The notes: a model not told the origin generated them from the sequence alone. 64,000 bases of DNA from Deinobacterium chartae (GCF_014202645.1 NZ_JACHHG010000006.1:124001-188000), one strand, 5' to 3'; positions 1 through 7,587 are shown, counted from the stretch's first letter. Made by a program: numbers and translations.

Positions 1-149
1 AGCGCGCCGTGCTCAGCGCCATCGAGCGGCGGTTGAACGGGCGCAGCCTGCTCCTGATCACGCACCGTCCGGCCCCGCTCGCCCTCGCCTCGAGGCACGT
101 GCGCCTCGAGGCGGGACGGCTGCGTGAATTTCAGGCGGCTATGGACTGA
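1..149 (+). CDS. ABC transporter ATP-binding protein, C-terminal end (partial)
   Basis: This is the last 48 codons of a gene that enters from the left; the reading frame starts at base 3 and stops with TGA at 147-149. The peptide carries [14 protein letters not shown] followed by [10 protein letters not shown]. The ITHR histidine fits the H-loop of an ABC ATPase, and the following segment fits the usual final beta-strands. The wording resembles CydC/CydD-type exporters, but too little is present to decide. It converges on the minus-strand V4R-like gene 21 bp downstream. Confidence 0.7.
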   Translation, partial: RAVLSAIERRLNGRSLLLITHRPAPLALASRHVRLEAGRLREFQAAMD

Positions 150-170
150 TCCGCCGCTGGAAATCCGGAC

Positions 171-644
171 TCAGCGGGGGGTGAAGGTGAAGACGTCGGC
201 GTGAGCTCCGCGCAGCACGCTGTGCGTGTGGCGACCCAGGTAGCTGCGTCCCGTCACCGCCTCCAGAGCGCCCCACACCGCTCCCAGCGTGAAGGTGCAC
301 AGGCGCTCCGATCCCTGCGGCTCTCCTGCGGTGCACAAGGTTTCCTTAGCCTCGATCACCACGTCCTCGCCCTGGGTGTAAGCCCGCTCGATCCGGCACA
401 AGCGGGTGCCGTTCACACCCAGCGCCTCGTCCAGGGCCACCGCGAGCTGTTCGATCGGCAAGTGGCTGCCCCTGAGCCCCAGCTGCGTGGCCAGCTGTTG
501 ACCGCGCACCCTGCCGGCGCGCACGAACACCACGGCGGCGCCGTCGGGGCCCAGGGTATCCTCGACTCCGGTGATGATCGCCTTGAAGCAGACGATGCTG
601 CCAAAATCACCCAGAACGCTGCGAACCGAAGAGGAAGTGGTCAT
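171..644 (-). CDS. V4R-like small-ligand-binding domain protein of GTPase operon 1
   Basis: A 157-aa protein, last gene of the first GTPase operon. The C-terminal half reads E..C(x8)C.F.LG...GALEAVTGR and ends in VFTF, which fits the V4R (4-vinyl reductase) fold. That fold binds small hydrophobic ligands and is often fused to or placed beside signalling proteins. The final Cys of classical V4R is absent, so metal binding is doubtful. The ATG at 644 has an AGGGAG box 7 nt upstream and was chosen. A GTG at 665 overlaps the roadblock stop by GTGA and would add 7 residues. The family call is inferred from pattern only. It occupies the place taken by a second roadblock protein in the paralogous operon at 40-42 kb. 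Confidence 0.55.
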   Translation of the reverse strand: MTTSSSVRSVLGDFGSIVCFKAIITGVEDTLGPDGAAVVFVRAGRVRGQQLATQLGLRGSHLPIEQLAVALDEALGVNGTRLCRIERAYTQGEDVVIEAKETLCTAGEPQGSERLCTFTLGAVWGALEAVTGRSYLGRHTHSVLRGAHADVFTFTPR

Positions 645-661
645 CACGCGCTCCCTCGCGC

Positions 662-1027
662 TCACAGGATATCGGCGAGCTCGCGAGCGACCTCGCGCGC
701 CTCGAGGTGGACCAGGCCAACGTTGACGCCTTGCGGCGCGACCACGGCCAGCACGCCCTTGTTGCCGGTGGCATAGATGTGGATCTGGCCTTCGGTACCG
801 CTGACGGTCGTCTCGGTCAGGTCACCCGCCGAGAGGGTGGAGGTGATGCGCTTGCCCAACCCCAGCGCGGTCGCTGCCATGGCCGCCATGCGGTTGGGGT
901 CCGCGGTTCCCGCCAGGCTCTGGGCGATGGCGAGCCCGTCGGTGGAGGCGACCAGCGCCCCGTGCAGTTCGGGAATGGCGTTGCGGAGACGGTCGATGCT
1001 TCCCTGAATCTGTTCCAGCTTGCTCAT
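662..1027 (-). CDS. roadblock/LC7 domain protein (MglB-like) of GTPase operon 1
   Basis: A 121-aa single-domain protein. The core LVASTDGLAIA and the central ALGLGKRI helix followed by a beta-hairpin are typical of the roadblock/LC7 fold, the family of MglB, which acts as GAP or scaffold for small Ras-like GTPases. The start ATG at 1027 has AAGGAG upstream and overlaps the GTPase stop by ATGA, so translational coupling and direct partnership are likely. It is similar to the roadblock at 40445-40825 (shared LGLGKR and TVSG segments). Whether it stimulates GTP hydrolysis is not known. Confidence 0.85.
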   Translation of the reverse strand: MSKLEQIQGSIDRLRNAIPELHGALVASTDGLAIAQSLAGTADPNRMAAMAATALGLGKRITSTLSAGDLTETTVSGTEGQIHIYATGNKGVLAVVAPQGVNVGLVHLEAREVARELADIL

Positions 1028-1581
1028 GAAGAACTCCTTTGCGACACCGCAGGCGTCTGGGAATGGAAACCGGGCGACTCGATGACCTCGAGCAGCCGGA
1101 TCAGTGCCTGGAGCGACGAGGTGCTGCGGGTGGCGTTTAAGCCGACCACCTGCTGCGGCGGCAGGCCGAAGTAGTCGGCGACGTCCTCGGGGTCCCAGAC
1201 CCGGGGGAGGTCCTGGCGGGTCACGCCGACCAGAAACGGAACCGGGGTTCTGGAGGTAATGAACTCGAGGATGCGCCGGGCCTGGGGGAAGTCGGCAGGA
1301 CGGTCGCCGGCGACCAGGGTGATCAGGCCTAGCGCTCCTTCGCACAGCACCTCCCACATGAAGTCGAAGCGGTCTTGCCCGGGGGTGCCGAACAGGTGGA
1401 TCGGCTGTCCGTCGAGCGTGAGCGTGCCGAAATCCAGGGCCACGGTGGTGTGGTCCTTGCCAATGTCCTCGGTGGCCGGGGCTTCGGTATCCACCGCCTC
1501 GGTCTCGGACAGGGCGCGCACAAACGAGGATTTTCCTGCGCCTACCGGACCGGTGACCACCAGTTTGAGCGGGCGGATCAC
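1024..1581 (-). CDS. Ras-like small GTPase (MglA/Rup-type) of GTPase operon 1
   Basis: A 185-aa cytoplasmic GTPase. The P-loop GPVGAGKSS is at residues 11-19, a threonine-rich switch I (DHTTVALDFG) at about 43-52, the switch II motif FGTPGQDRF at 64-72 and a G4 motif VTRQD near 119. In G4 TRQD replaces the usual NKxD, as seen in several prokaryotic Ras-superfamily proteins of unknown function. The last 25 residues look unstructured. The gene overlaps its neighbours by 4 bp on both sides: a DUF4388 protein upstream and a roadblock protein downstream. This matches the arrangement of MglA with MglB, although motility or polarity is not implied by sequence. The paralogue at 40822-41346 shares all the motifs. 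Confidence 0.85.
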   Translation of the reverse strand: MIRPLKLVVTGPVGAGKSSFVRALSETEAVDTEAPATEDIGKDHTTVALDFGTLTLDGQPIHLFGTPGQDRFDFMWEVLCEGALGLITLVAGDRPADFPQARRILEFITSRTPVPFLVGVTRQDLPRVWDPEDVADYFGLPPQQVVGLNATRSTSSLQALIRLLEVIESPGFHSQTPAVSQRSSS

Positions 1582-2228
1582 GCCTGCCTCCCCGACAGCA
1601 GCGCCTTGAGCAAGCGGCGGATCAGACCGGCTCCCCCGGTCCGGAGTTCATCGGCAGAGACGCTGGTGTGGGCGCGCAGCGGAACCGCGCGGCCCAGGGT
1701 GCGCAGTTTGTACAAGTTGAGCTGCACCTGCTCGAGGCTGAGCTGCAGGGTCTGGGCGATCTCACGGGCGCTGGCTCCTCGGCCGAGCAGGGGGGCGGCG
1801 TGGCGCACAAAATCGTCCAGCGCGGCCACCCCGACGCCTTCGTGCGGATGCAGCAGCCGGTAGCGGGTGTCGGGACTGTCCAGGTGAGCGCGGTAGTGAT
1901 CGATCTCATCCATCACGGTGGTAGCCGAGAGCAGCAGGCCGGAAAGCTGCAGGTTCAGGTCCTGGCGCAAGCGTTCGGGTTCGCTGCGGTTGAATTCGAA
2001 AGCCCCGTTCTGCGCCGTGGCGAGATCAAGAAAATGATGGCGCACCTGCAGCGGGTGGGTCAGCGGACGCCCGTCCTGCAGCATTCCGGTGAGGACCGCG
2101 GCGTGCACGTGCAGTTCGTAGCTGTGGCGACCACGAATTTTCCACACCTCGAGGCGTCCGGAACGCTGACCCAGCAGGGTGATGACTTCAGAAAACGGTA
2201 TTTCATTGAAGTTACCGAAAATGGCCAC
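1578..2228 (-). CDS. DUF4388 (PATAN-like) domain protein heading GTPase operon 1
   Basis: A 216-aa protein. Residues 1-110 have the DUF4388 look: MAIFGNFNEIPFSEVI, then G.LEV, a region describing the product of a stored value, and a final G.F.F.. strand. Residues 120-216 resemble a winged-helix-like tail (AREIAQTLQLSLEQVQLNLY). DUF4388 proteins recur beside roadblock proteins, small GTPases and response regulators, where they are thought to act as scaffolds or effectors. This is the first gene of the operon and its stop overlaps the GTPase start. It resembles 41343-41978 in both domains. The function is inferred from context. Confidence 0.75.
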   Translation of the reverse strand: MAIFGNFNEIPFSEVITLLGQRSGRLEVWKIRGRHSYELHVHAAVLTGMLQDGRPLTHPLQVRHHFLDLATAQNGAFEFNRSEPERLRQDLNLQLSGLLLSATTVMDEIDHYRAHLDSPDTRYRLLHPHEGVGVAALDDFVRHAAPLLGRGASAREIAQTLQLSLEQVQLNLYKLRTLGRAVPLRAHTSVSADELRTGGAGLIRRLLKALLSGRQA

Positions 2229-2686
2229 ATGGCACCCCGCACTTCTTCTTCAGAAGCCGCCTGGTTTTCAAGGAAACTTTGCATTTGCCAAAACAAATGC
2301 TTCTATGGGCCCAGCTTAATTCTCCTGCCACATGATGTCAACATGAGGCCGGGCTATTTTTAGCACTACCTGGAATCGATTCTCCGAGTCCGTAAATTAC
2401 TTCACATCGGGGTACTGTTATCTAGAAGCTCGAAAAGCCAGAGGGCACGGTTATTGCTGATGGCGCACCTGATATGCACGACCGACCTGACATTCGTTAA
2501 CCGGAGCCAGAATACACAACGGCCAACCCGCCAGGAAAAGCGGTGCACACGGCCCTACACCTTTACAGGAAGACAGCAGGCGCGCGTTCACCGCCCGGGC
2601 GTCGGGACAACACCGCAAGGCCCTGCACGGGTACCGCCGGGTCCAATCCCTGACCGGCGACCTGTGTGGTCTGTGCCCCTGCCACA
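2229..2686. other. intergenic region upstream of GTPase operon 1, no gene seen
   Basis: About 460 bp without a credible coding frame. It should hold the promoter of the minus-strand GTPase operon. Its first 200 bp are clearly less GC-rich than the flanking genes. It contains the inverted repeat at 2281-2300. I could not pick a convincing -35/-10 pair for either strand. The right end reaches the terminator of the copper storage gene. Confidence 0.6.
2281..2300. repeat. inverted repeat upstream of GTPase operon 1
   Basis: GCATTTG, a 6-nt spacer and CAAATGC form a perfect 7-bp inverted repeat 53 bp upstream of the DUF4388 start codon. Position and symmetry suit a regulator site, but no regulator can be named. 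Confidence 0.4.
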
Positions 2687-2724
2687 CCAAAATTCCCCTG
2701 CGCCTAGGCGCAGGGGAATTTTGG
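2687..2724. terminator. perfect 38-bp palindrome, terminator of the copper storage gene
   Basis: Two arms of 18 bases pair perfectly around a central TA, beginning CCAAAATTCC and ending GGAATTTTGG. It begins 6 bp past the minus-strand stop at 2731. The A/T-rich outer ends supply a short U stretch in either direction, so it can act as a bidirectional terminator. Confidence 0.75.
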
Positions 2725-2730
2725 GTCGCT

Positions 2731-3153
2731 TCAGGCGCTCATGGCACCCAGCAGGCTCTGGCAGGCCATCTCACAGCGGCGGCAGGATTCCGCACAGATC
2801 CTGCAGTGCTGCATGTTCATCTCACGGGCGTGACGCTCGCACTCCACCGCACAGACCTGACAGGCCGCCATACAGGCCTCCACCTGGGCGCGCAGCAACG
2901 CCATGACAGGCTGGGTCTGGCGGACCAGCACCCGGCCCGTGGCCGCGCAGATATCGGCGCAGTCGAGATTCTTACGAATACAGGCCGCCAGATGGGCCAC
3001 CCGATCCTCGCTTAAACAGGCATCCGCACAGGACGTGCAGATCTGGGCGCACTCGAAACAGGCGTCCACGCACTCGGCCAGAGCCCCGGCGCTGAAAGAC
3101 AGCGAGGTATTCCGCGGGTGGGTGGTGATCATGTCGTCCACGGTGTGTAACAT
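2731..3153 (-). CDS. csp: four-helix-bundle copper storage protein (Csp family, DUF326)
   Basis: A 140-aa protein with 18 cysteines, almost all in CxxC, CxxxC and CxxxCxxC spacings on successive helices (for example CVDACFECAQIC and CRICAESCRRC). This is the Csp/DUF326 signature, in which the Cys residues line the core of a four-helix bundle and hold many Cu(I) ions. There is no signal peptide, so a cytosolic Csp3-like role is expected. The ATG at 3153 has GGAGGAG just upstream. A longer in-frame opening further upstream has Arg-rich, unlikely sequence and was rejected. Neighbouring genes (DUF305, two-component pair, copZ, multicopper oxidase) support a copper function. Confidence 0.88.
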   Translation of the reverse strand: MLHTVDDMITTHPRNTSLSFSAGALAECVDACFECAQICTSCADACLSEDRVAHLAACIRKNLDCADICAATGRVLVRQTQPVMALLRAQVEACMAACQVCAVECERHAREMNMQHCRICAESCRRCEMACQSLLGAMSA

Positions 3154-3390
3154 GCGACTCCTCCTCGAGAATGAAGGGGTTCTAAAACAGGCCGACACCT
3201 CACCGTAAACGGACCGTGTAAACCTGCGGTAAACCCTCGCTTGACGTTGCCTGAAGCCTCGGCTCACCTTGGTGACCCTGCCTCTGGCACCACGCGATCC
3301 GCACCCCCGCACAAACCCGGCGCCACGCGCTCCTGGCAAACTTTAATGAAAGTTTACAGTCGGGCCCTACGCTGGCCGCGAGGTGAAATC

Positions 3391-3963
3391 ATGACCCGAA
3401 CAGCTCTCGCGGCCCTGCTGCTCACGCTGACCCTCAGCGGTGCGCAGGCCCAGATGAACCACGGCAACCACGGCACGCCGGGCCAGAGCGCCCCGGCTTC
3501 CGGCAGCGACCTCTCGCGCCTCGAGGGGAAAGCCTTTGACCGCACCTTTTTGAGCATGATGGTAGCCCACCACCAGGGTGCGGTGGACATGGCACAAGCA
3601 GCCCTTAAACGCGCCCGCGACCCGCAGGTCCGGCGCTGGGCGCAGGCGGTGATCCAGGAGCAGCAGCGCGAGATCGCGCAGATGAACGCCTGGCTCCGAG
3701 CCCTGGGCGGTGCCGACCGGGCCGCGCAGGCCAGTATGGGCCGCGAGATGGCGTCGATGACCGCCGACATCCGCAACGATCAGAACGCGGAGCGCGCTTT
3801 CGTGCTGGGCATGCTGCCGCACCACGCCTCGGCCCTCGAGATGGCCTCGCTGGCCTTGCAGCGCTCGAGCGACGCGCGCGTGCTGGAACTGTCGCGCGAC
3901 ATCATCCGCGCCCAGGCAGACGAGATGTACGCCTACCGCCAGTGGTTGCTCAAGCGCCGCTGA
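3391..3963 (+). CDS. DUF305 family exported protein
   Basis: A 190-aa protein with a signal peptide (MTRTALAALLLTLTLSGAQA) and an early His/Met-rich stretch (MNHGNHG). Two DUF305 halves follow: MMVAHHQGAVDMA near residue 50 and MLPHHASALEMAS near residue 140. DUF305 is a ferritin-like four-helix fold with paired HH motifs and is commonly found beside copper-resistance genes; metal binding in the cell envelope is plausible but unproven. The start is set by AGGTGA before the ATG and by the signal peptide. Its stop lies 43 bp before the response regulator, so it may share regulation with that pair. Confidence 0.85.
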   Translation: MTRTALAALLLTLTLSGAQAQMNHGNHGTPGQSAPASGSDLSRLEGKAFDRTFLSMMVAHHQGAVDMAQAALKRARDPQVRRWAQAVIQEQQREIAQMNAWLRALGGADRAAQASMGREMASMTADIRNDQNAERAFVLGMLPHHASALEMASLALQRSSDARVLELSRDIIRAQADEMYAYRQWLLKRR

Positions 3964-4006
3964 TCGGCACCCTCCCCTTTCGCGGCCCCCTACACTGTAA
4001 GGAGCC

Positions 4007-4675
4007 ATGGCCCGGGTTCTGATCGTCGACGACGACCCCGCGATCCTCGAGATCCTGGGGGCGTACCTGCGCGCCGAGGGGCACACGGTCCTCGAGGCGC
4101 GCGACGGCCTGCAAGCCCGTGCGCTGCTGGAGAGCGCAGACGTGGCGGTACTCGACTGGATGCTGCCGGGCCTCAGCGGCCTCGAGCTGGCCGCCGAGGC
4201 CCGGCGCCGTTACCCGCAGCTGCCGCTGCTGATGCTCTCGGCGCGCGGCGAGGAGAGCGATAAACTGCGCGGCTTGGATACCGGAGCCGACGACTACGTC
4301 ACCAAGCCGTTCGGGCCGCGCGAGGTGGTGGCGCGGGTACGGGCCCTGCTGCGACGCGCCGGGCGCAGCGACGAGGTGGTATCCGGCGGCCTGCGGCTGG
4401 ATAACCGCACCCGCCGCGCCACACTCGAGGGACGCGAACTGCAGCTCTCACGCCTCGAGTTCGACCTGCTGCGCACCCTGGCGCAACACCCCGGCCTGGT
4501 ATGGACCCGCGATCACCTGCTCGAACGGGTGTGGGGACCGGACTACCCCGGGGTGGAGCGGGTGGTGGACGTGCACCTGGGAGCGCTGCGCCGCAAGCTG
4601 GGCGACGACCCGGAACACCCGCGCTTTATCGAGACCGTGCGCGGGGTGGGTTACCGTTTCCGCGAGGACCCATGA
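4007..4675 (+). CDS. OmpR/PhoB-family response regulator
   Basis: A 222-aa protein. The N-terminal receiver domain has the acidic triad VDDD (residues 8-10), phospho-acceptor Asp50 in VLDWMLPG, the Ser of MLSAR and Lys in VTKPFG. The C-terminal winged helix (about 125-220) ends with the usual GVGYRFRE. AAGGAG precedes the ATG, and TACACT 15 nt upstream of the start can serve as -10. The stop overlaps the kinase start by ATGA. The location between DUF305 and the copper oxidase operon suggests a CusR/CopR-like copper or envelope-stress role, but the signal is inferred only from context. Confidence 0.92.
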   Translation: MARVLIVDDDPAILEILGAYLRAEGHTVLEARDGLQARALLESADVAVLDWMLPGLSGLELAAEARRRYPQLPLLMLSARGEESDKLRGLDTGADDYVTKPFGPREVVARVRALLRRAGRSDEVVSGGLRLDNRTRRATLEGRELQLSRLEFDLLRTLAQHPGLVWTRDHLLERVWGPDYPGVERVVDVHLGALRRKLGDDPEHPRFIETVRGVGYRFREDP

Positions 4676-5751
4676 GGCTGTTCGCCCGGCTGTTTCTGTC
4701 CCACCTGCTGGTGCTGCTGGTGGCCGAGGGAACGCTGCTGCTGGCCGCCGAACTGCTGGCTTCGGGCTTTTTTAGGCATCACGTGGACGAGATGGTGCGC
4801 CTGATCGGCCCCCGGGGGGCGGCCCTGCGCCCCGACCTCGAGGCGGGCATGCGCGGCACCCTGACCGGTGCGCTGCTGGCCTCGCTGCCCATCGCCACGT
4901 TGCTGGCGGCCCTGACCGCGCTGCTGGCCTCGAGGCGGGTGGTGCGGTCGGTACAGCTTCTGGAACGGGGTAGCCGTGAGATCGCCGCCGGGCACTTCGA
5001 GCGCCGCCTGCCCGAAACCGGGCGCGACGAACTGACCGACCTCGCCCGCAGCTTCAACCGCATGGCCGCCTCGCTGGAGCGGGTCGAGGAGAGCCGCGCC
5101 GAGCTGATCGGCAACGTGGGTCACGAATTGCGCAGTCCGCTGGCCGCACTGCGCGGTTACGCCGAGGCGCTGGTGGACGGCGTGATGACGCCCGAACAGG
5201 CCGGAACGGCCATCTTGCGCGAAGTGCGGGCCATGGACCGTCTGGCGGGCGACCTCAGCGCGATCTCGCGCATCGAGGCCGGACGCGTGGAGCTGCACCC
5301 GGTCGATTTTTCGGCAGCCGACCTGCTGCGCGCGGCCTTCGAGCGCTTCGAGGCCGCCTTCGAGGAACGCGGCGTGCGCCTCGAACTGCGTGCGGCCGCG
5401 TTGCCGGTCCGGGCCGATTTCGAGCGCTCGCTGCAGGTGCTGAGCAACCTGCTCTCCAATGCCCTGCGCCACACCCCGCCTGGCGGGCAGGTCAGCGTGC
5501 GGGTACGCGGCGGGCGCGGGGAGGTGCGGTTCGAGGTTACAGACAGCGGACCGGGCATTCCCGCAGAGCACCTCGAGCGGATCTTCGAGCGCTTTTACCG
5601 CGTGGACGCGGCGCGTAGCCGTCAGGCAGGCGGCAGCGGCGTGGGCCTTACCATCGCGCGTGGGCTGGCCCGCGCGATGGACGGCCAGCTCACCGTAACC
5701 AGCGGTCCGCAGGGCAGCACCTTTACCTTGCGTCTGCCTGCCGGAGTCTGA
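4672..5751 (+). CDS. membrane sensor histidine kinase, partner of the upstream regulator
   Basis: A 359-aa kinase. TM1 is at about 7-30 and TM2 at about 64-87, with a very short periplasmic loop of roughly 35 residues. HAMP follows at about 88-140, HisKA contains His151 in NVGHELRSPLAAL, the N-box reads SNLLSNALRHT and the G boxes DSGPGIP and GSGVGLTIA. The short loop has no Met/His cluster typical of CusS copper sensors, so what it senses is unclear. It overlaps the response regulator by 4 bp. The ATG at 4672 was chosen because it gives the ATGA overlap and a clean membrane N-terminus. Confidence 0.92.
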   Translation: MRLFARLFLSHLLVLLVAEGTLLLAAELLASGFFRHHVDEMVRLIGPRGAALRPDLEAGMRGTLTGALLASLPIATLLAALTALLASRRVVRSVQLLERGSREIAAGHFERRLPETGRDELTDLARSFNRMAASLERVEESRAELIGNVGHELRSPLAALRGYAEALVDGVMTPEQAGTAILREVRAMDRLAGDLSAISRIEAGRVELHPVDFSAADLLRAAFERFEAAFEERGVRLELRAAALPVRADFERSLQVLSNLLSNALRHTPPGGQVSVRVRGGRGEVRFEVTDSGPGIPAEHLERIFERFYRVDAARSRQAGGSGVGLTIARGLARAMDGQLTVTSGPQGSTFTLRLPAGV

Positions 5752-5925
5752 GCCCGAGTTTCCCGCCCCGGGTTCGGCGCTGCGAGGACCCCTCGAGCGC
5801 GCACGTCATTCGCAGTGCCCAAATCCCCCTCCCCGGGGATAAGAACGACACGAAGGTGGCTTTTTTAATTGATACGTTTCAGACAACGCGAATTCCATTT
5901 TTGGCCTGGATTTTAACGATGAGTA

Positions 5926-5954
5926 TTGACATCCCCCCTGGGGGGATATATCAT
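5926..5954 (+). promoter_or_regulatory. promoter of the copZ-mco-grx operon with CsoR-like operator in its spacer
   Basis: TTGACA at 5926-5931 and TATCAT at 5949-5954 are separated by 17 bp. The spacer is filled by the perfect palindrome ATCCCCCCTGGGGGGAT (5931-5947). C-run/G-run palindromes of this kind are the operators of CsoR-type Cu(I)-sensing repressors, and a repressor here would block RNA polymerase directly. A good AGGAGG precedes the copZ start. No csoR gene is in the window, so the repressor must be encoded elsewhere. Confidence 0.75.
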
Positions 5955-5986
5955 CCTTCTGCGCCACGCGGTGCCAGGAGGATCAC

Positions 5987-6190
5987 ATGCGAACCGAACT
6001 CAACGTTACCGGAATGACCTGCGGCCACTGCCGCTCCAGCGTCGAACAAGCTCTTCTGGCCGTTCCCGGCGTGCAGCGTGCGTCGGTCGACCTGCAGGCC
6101 CAGACGGCCGTAATCGAAGGTCGGGCCGGCCTCGAGGCTCTGCTCGCAGCCGTACGCGAAGCAGGCTACGGCGCCTCGCCGCTCGTCTGA
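5987..6190 (+). CDS. copZ: copper chaperone, heavy-metal-associated (HMA) domain
   Basis: A 67-aa protein consisting of one HMA domain with the Cu(I)-binding loop GMTCGHCRSSV near residues 9-19 (two Cys in MxCxxC). Such CopZ proteins deliver Cu(I) to P-type ATPases or to CsoR-type regulators in the cytosol. It is first in an operon with a multicopper oxidase and a glutaredoxin, behind a CsoR-like operator. AGGAGG lies 7 nt before the ATG. No copper ATPase is seen nearby, which is unusual for a copZ locus. Confidence 0.93.
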   Translation: MRTELNVTGMTCGHCRSSVEQALLAVPGVQRASVDLQAQTAVIEGRAGLEALLAAVREAGYGASPLV

Positions 6191-6211
6191 CACCGCTCTC
6201 CCCTCGAGGGA

Positions 6212-6248
6212 CCGGACCCGGTCCGGCACCATCCCCCTCGGGGGGGAC
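6212..6248 (+). promoter_or_regulatory. hairpin and second C-run/G-run element between copZ and mco
   Basis: A CCGGACC/GGTCCGG stem-loop is followed at 6231-6248 by ATCCCCCTCGGGGGGGAC, an imperfect copy of the operator at 5931-5947. It could be a second repressor site, an attenuating hairpin or an RNA-stability element that sets the ratio of the two products. No -35/-10 pair was recognised immediately around it. Confidence 0.4.
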
Positions 6249-6264
6249 CCAGGAAAGGAACCCC

Positions 6265-7587
6265 GTGTCTTCCCCCTCCCCCATTTCTGCCTCCGCCCGG
6301 CAGCGTCGCCTCGAGGACGGCACGCACTTCATCGAACTGAGCGCGCTCCCCACCCGGATCCGAATCGGCGAAACCGACCTCGAGGCCCTCACCTACGACG
6401 GCACCCTGCCTGGCCCGGTCATCACCCTCAACGAGGGCGAAGCGGTTCGCCTCGCGTTCCACAACGCGCTGCACGCTCCCACCAACTTGCACCTGCACGG
6501 GCTGCAAATTCCCCCGCAAGCCGACGACCCGCACCGCGTGGTCGCCCCGGGCCAGACCGTTACGCACGCGTTTGAACTGCTGCCCGAGAGTGCTGGGACC
6601 TACTGGTACCACCCGCACGCCCACGGTCGCGTCACCCGCCAGCAGTGGTCGGGACTCGCCGGCGCCCTGATCGTGCGCGGCGCCCCGGATCGCCTGCCCG
6701 AACTGGCCGCCGCCAGCGAACACGTGCTGGTCCTGCAGGACCTCTCGGTCGAGCAGGGTCTCCCCGCGCCGCACGCCCCCATGGAGTGGATGAGCGGCAA
6801 AGAAGGTCAGCACCTGCTGGTCAACGGCCAGATCCATCCGGTCCTCGAGGCTGCCACCGGTCTGGTGCGCCTGCGGCTGATCAACGCGTCCGTAGCCCGC
6901 TACTACCATCTGGCCGTTCCCGGGCACCCCCTGCACCTGATCGGTCAAGACGGCAGCTTCCTCGAGGCGCCCCAGCCGGTGAACACGCTGCTGCTCTCCC
7001 CGGGCGAGCGGGCCGACCTGCTGCTGCAGGTCCCCGCAGCGGCCCGCCTCGAGCTGCACGACCTGCCCTACGCGCGCAGCGCGCACGCCACGCCGCGCGC
7101 CGCCGCGACTCCGCTGGCGACCCTCGAGGTGCGTGGTCCGCAGCGGCCCGCCCACCTGCCCGCCCGCCTGCGTCCGCTGCGCCGCCTGGCCGACGCGGAC
7201 GCCCGGCCCGACCGGGTGGTCGTGTTCGGGGCCAGCATGGACCCGCCGCGTTTTCTGGTCAACGGTCAGTCGTATGACCGGCACCGCATCGACCTCGAGG
7301 TGCGTCAGGGCAGCACCGAGGTGTGGGAACTGCGCAACCCGACCCGCATGGACCACCCCTTCCACCTGCACGTCTTCCCGTTCCAGGTGCTCACCAGAAA
7401 CGGCGTTCCCGAGCCGTTTCTGGCGTGGCGCGACGTGATCAACCTGCGCGCGGGCGAGACCGTGCGGATCGCGCTGGATTTCTCGCGCTTCAGCGGCGAC
7501 GTGATGCTGCACTGCCACATCGCCGAACACGAAGACCGCGGCATGATGGCGAATGTGCGGGTACGTCCGCCCGAGGTGACCCTGTGA
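6265..7587 (+). CDS. multicopper oxidase (laccase/CueO-like)
   Basis: A 440-aa enzyme with all four copper-ligand segments: HLHGLQ, WYHPHAHG, HPFHLHVF and HCHIAEHEDRGMM. These form the T1 site and the T2/T3 trinuclear centre, so it should oxidise Cu(I) or phenols at the cost of O2. The length fits a three-cupredoxin-domain oxidase. The GTG start at 6265 has AGGAAAGG upstream. No Tat or Sec signal is visible from this start, which is odd for the family, because most CueO/CopA oxidases are exported. An upstream in-frame extension runs through the copZ region and is not credible. The stop overlaps the glutaredoxin start by GTGA. Confidence 0.9.
   Translation: MSSPSPISASARQRRLEDGTHFIELSALPTRIRIGETDLEALTYDGTLPGPVITLNEGEAVRLAFHNALHAPTNLHLHGLQIPPQADDPHRVVAPGQTVTHAFELLPESAGTYWYHPHAHGRVTRQQWSGLAGALIVRGAPDRLPELAAASEHVLVLQDLSVEQGLPAPHAPMEWMSGKEGQHLLVNGQIHPVLEAATGLVRLRLINASVARYYHLAVPGHPLHLIGQDGSFLEAPQPVNTLLLSPGERADLLLQVPAAARLELHDLPYARSAHATPRAAATPLATLEVRGPQRPAHLPARLRPLRRLADADARPDRVVVFGASMDPPRFLVNGQSYDRHRIDLEVRQGSTEVWELRNPTRMDHPFHLHVFPFQVLTRNGVPEPFLAWRDVINLRAGETVRIALDFSRFSGDVMLHCHIAEHEDRGMMANVRVRPPEVTL

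Noticed and set aside
2454-2906. 150-residue frame on the plus strand in the 2.2-2.7 kb gap
   Set aside because: It runs through the terminator palindrome into the antisense of the copper storage gene and has an Arg/Pro-rich composition.
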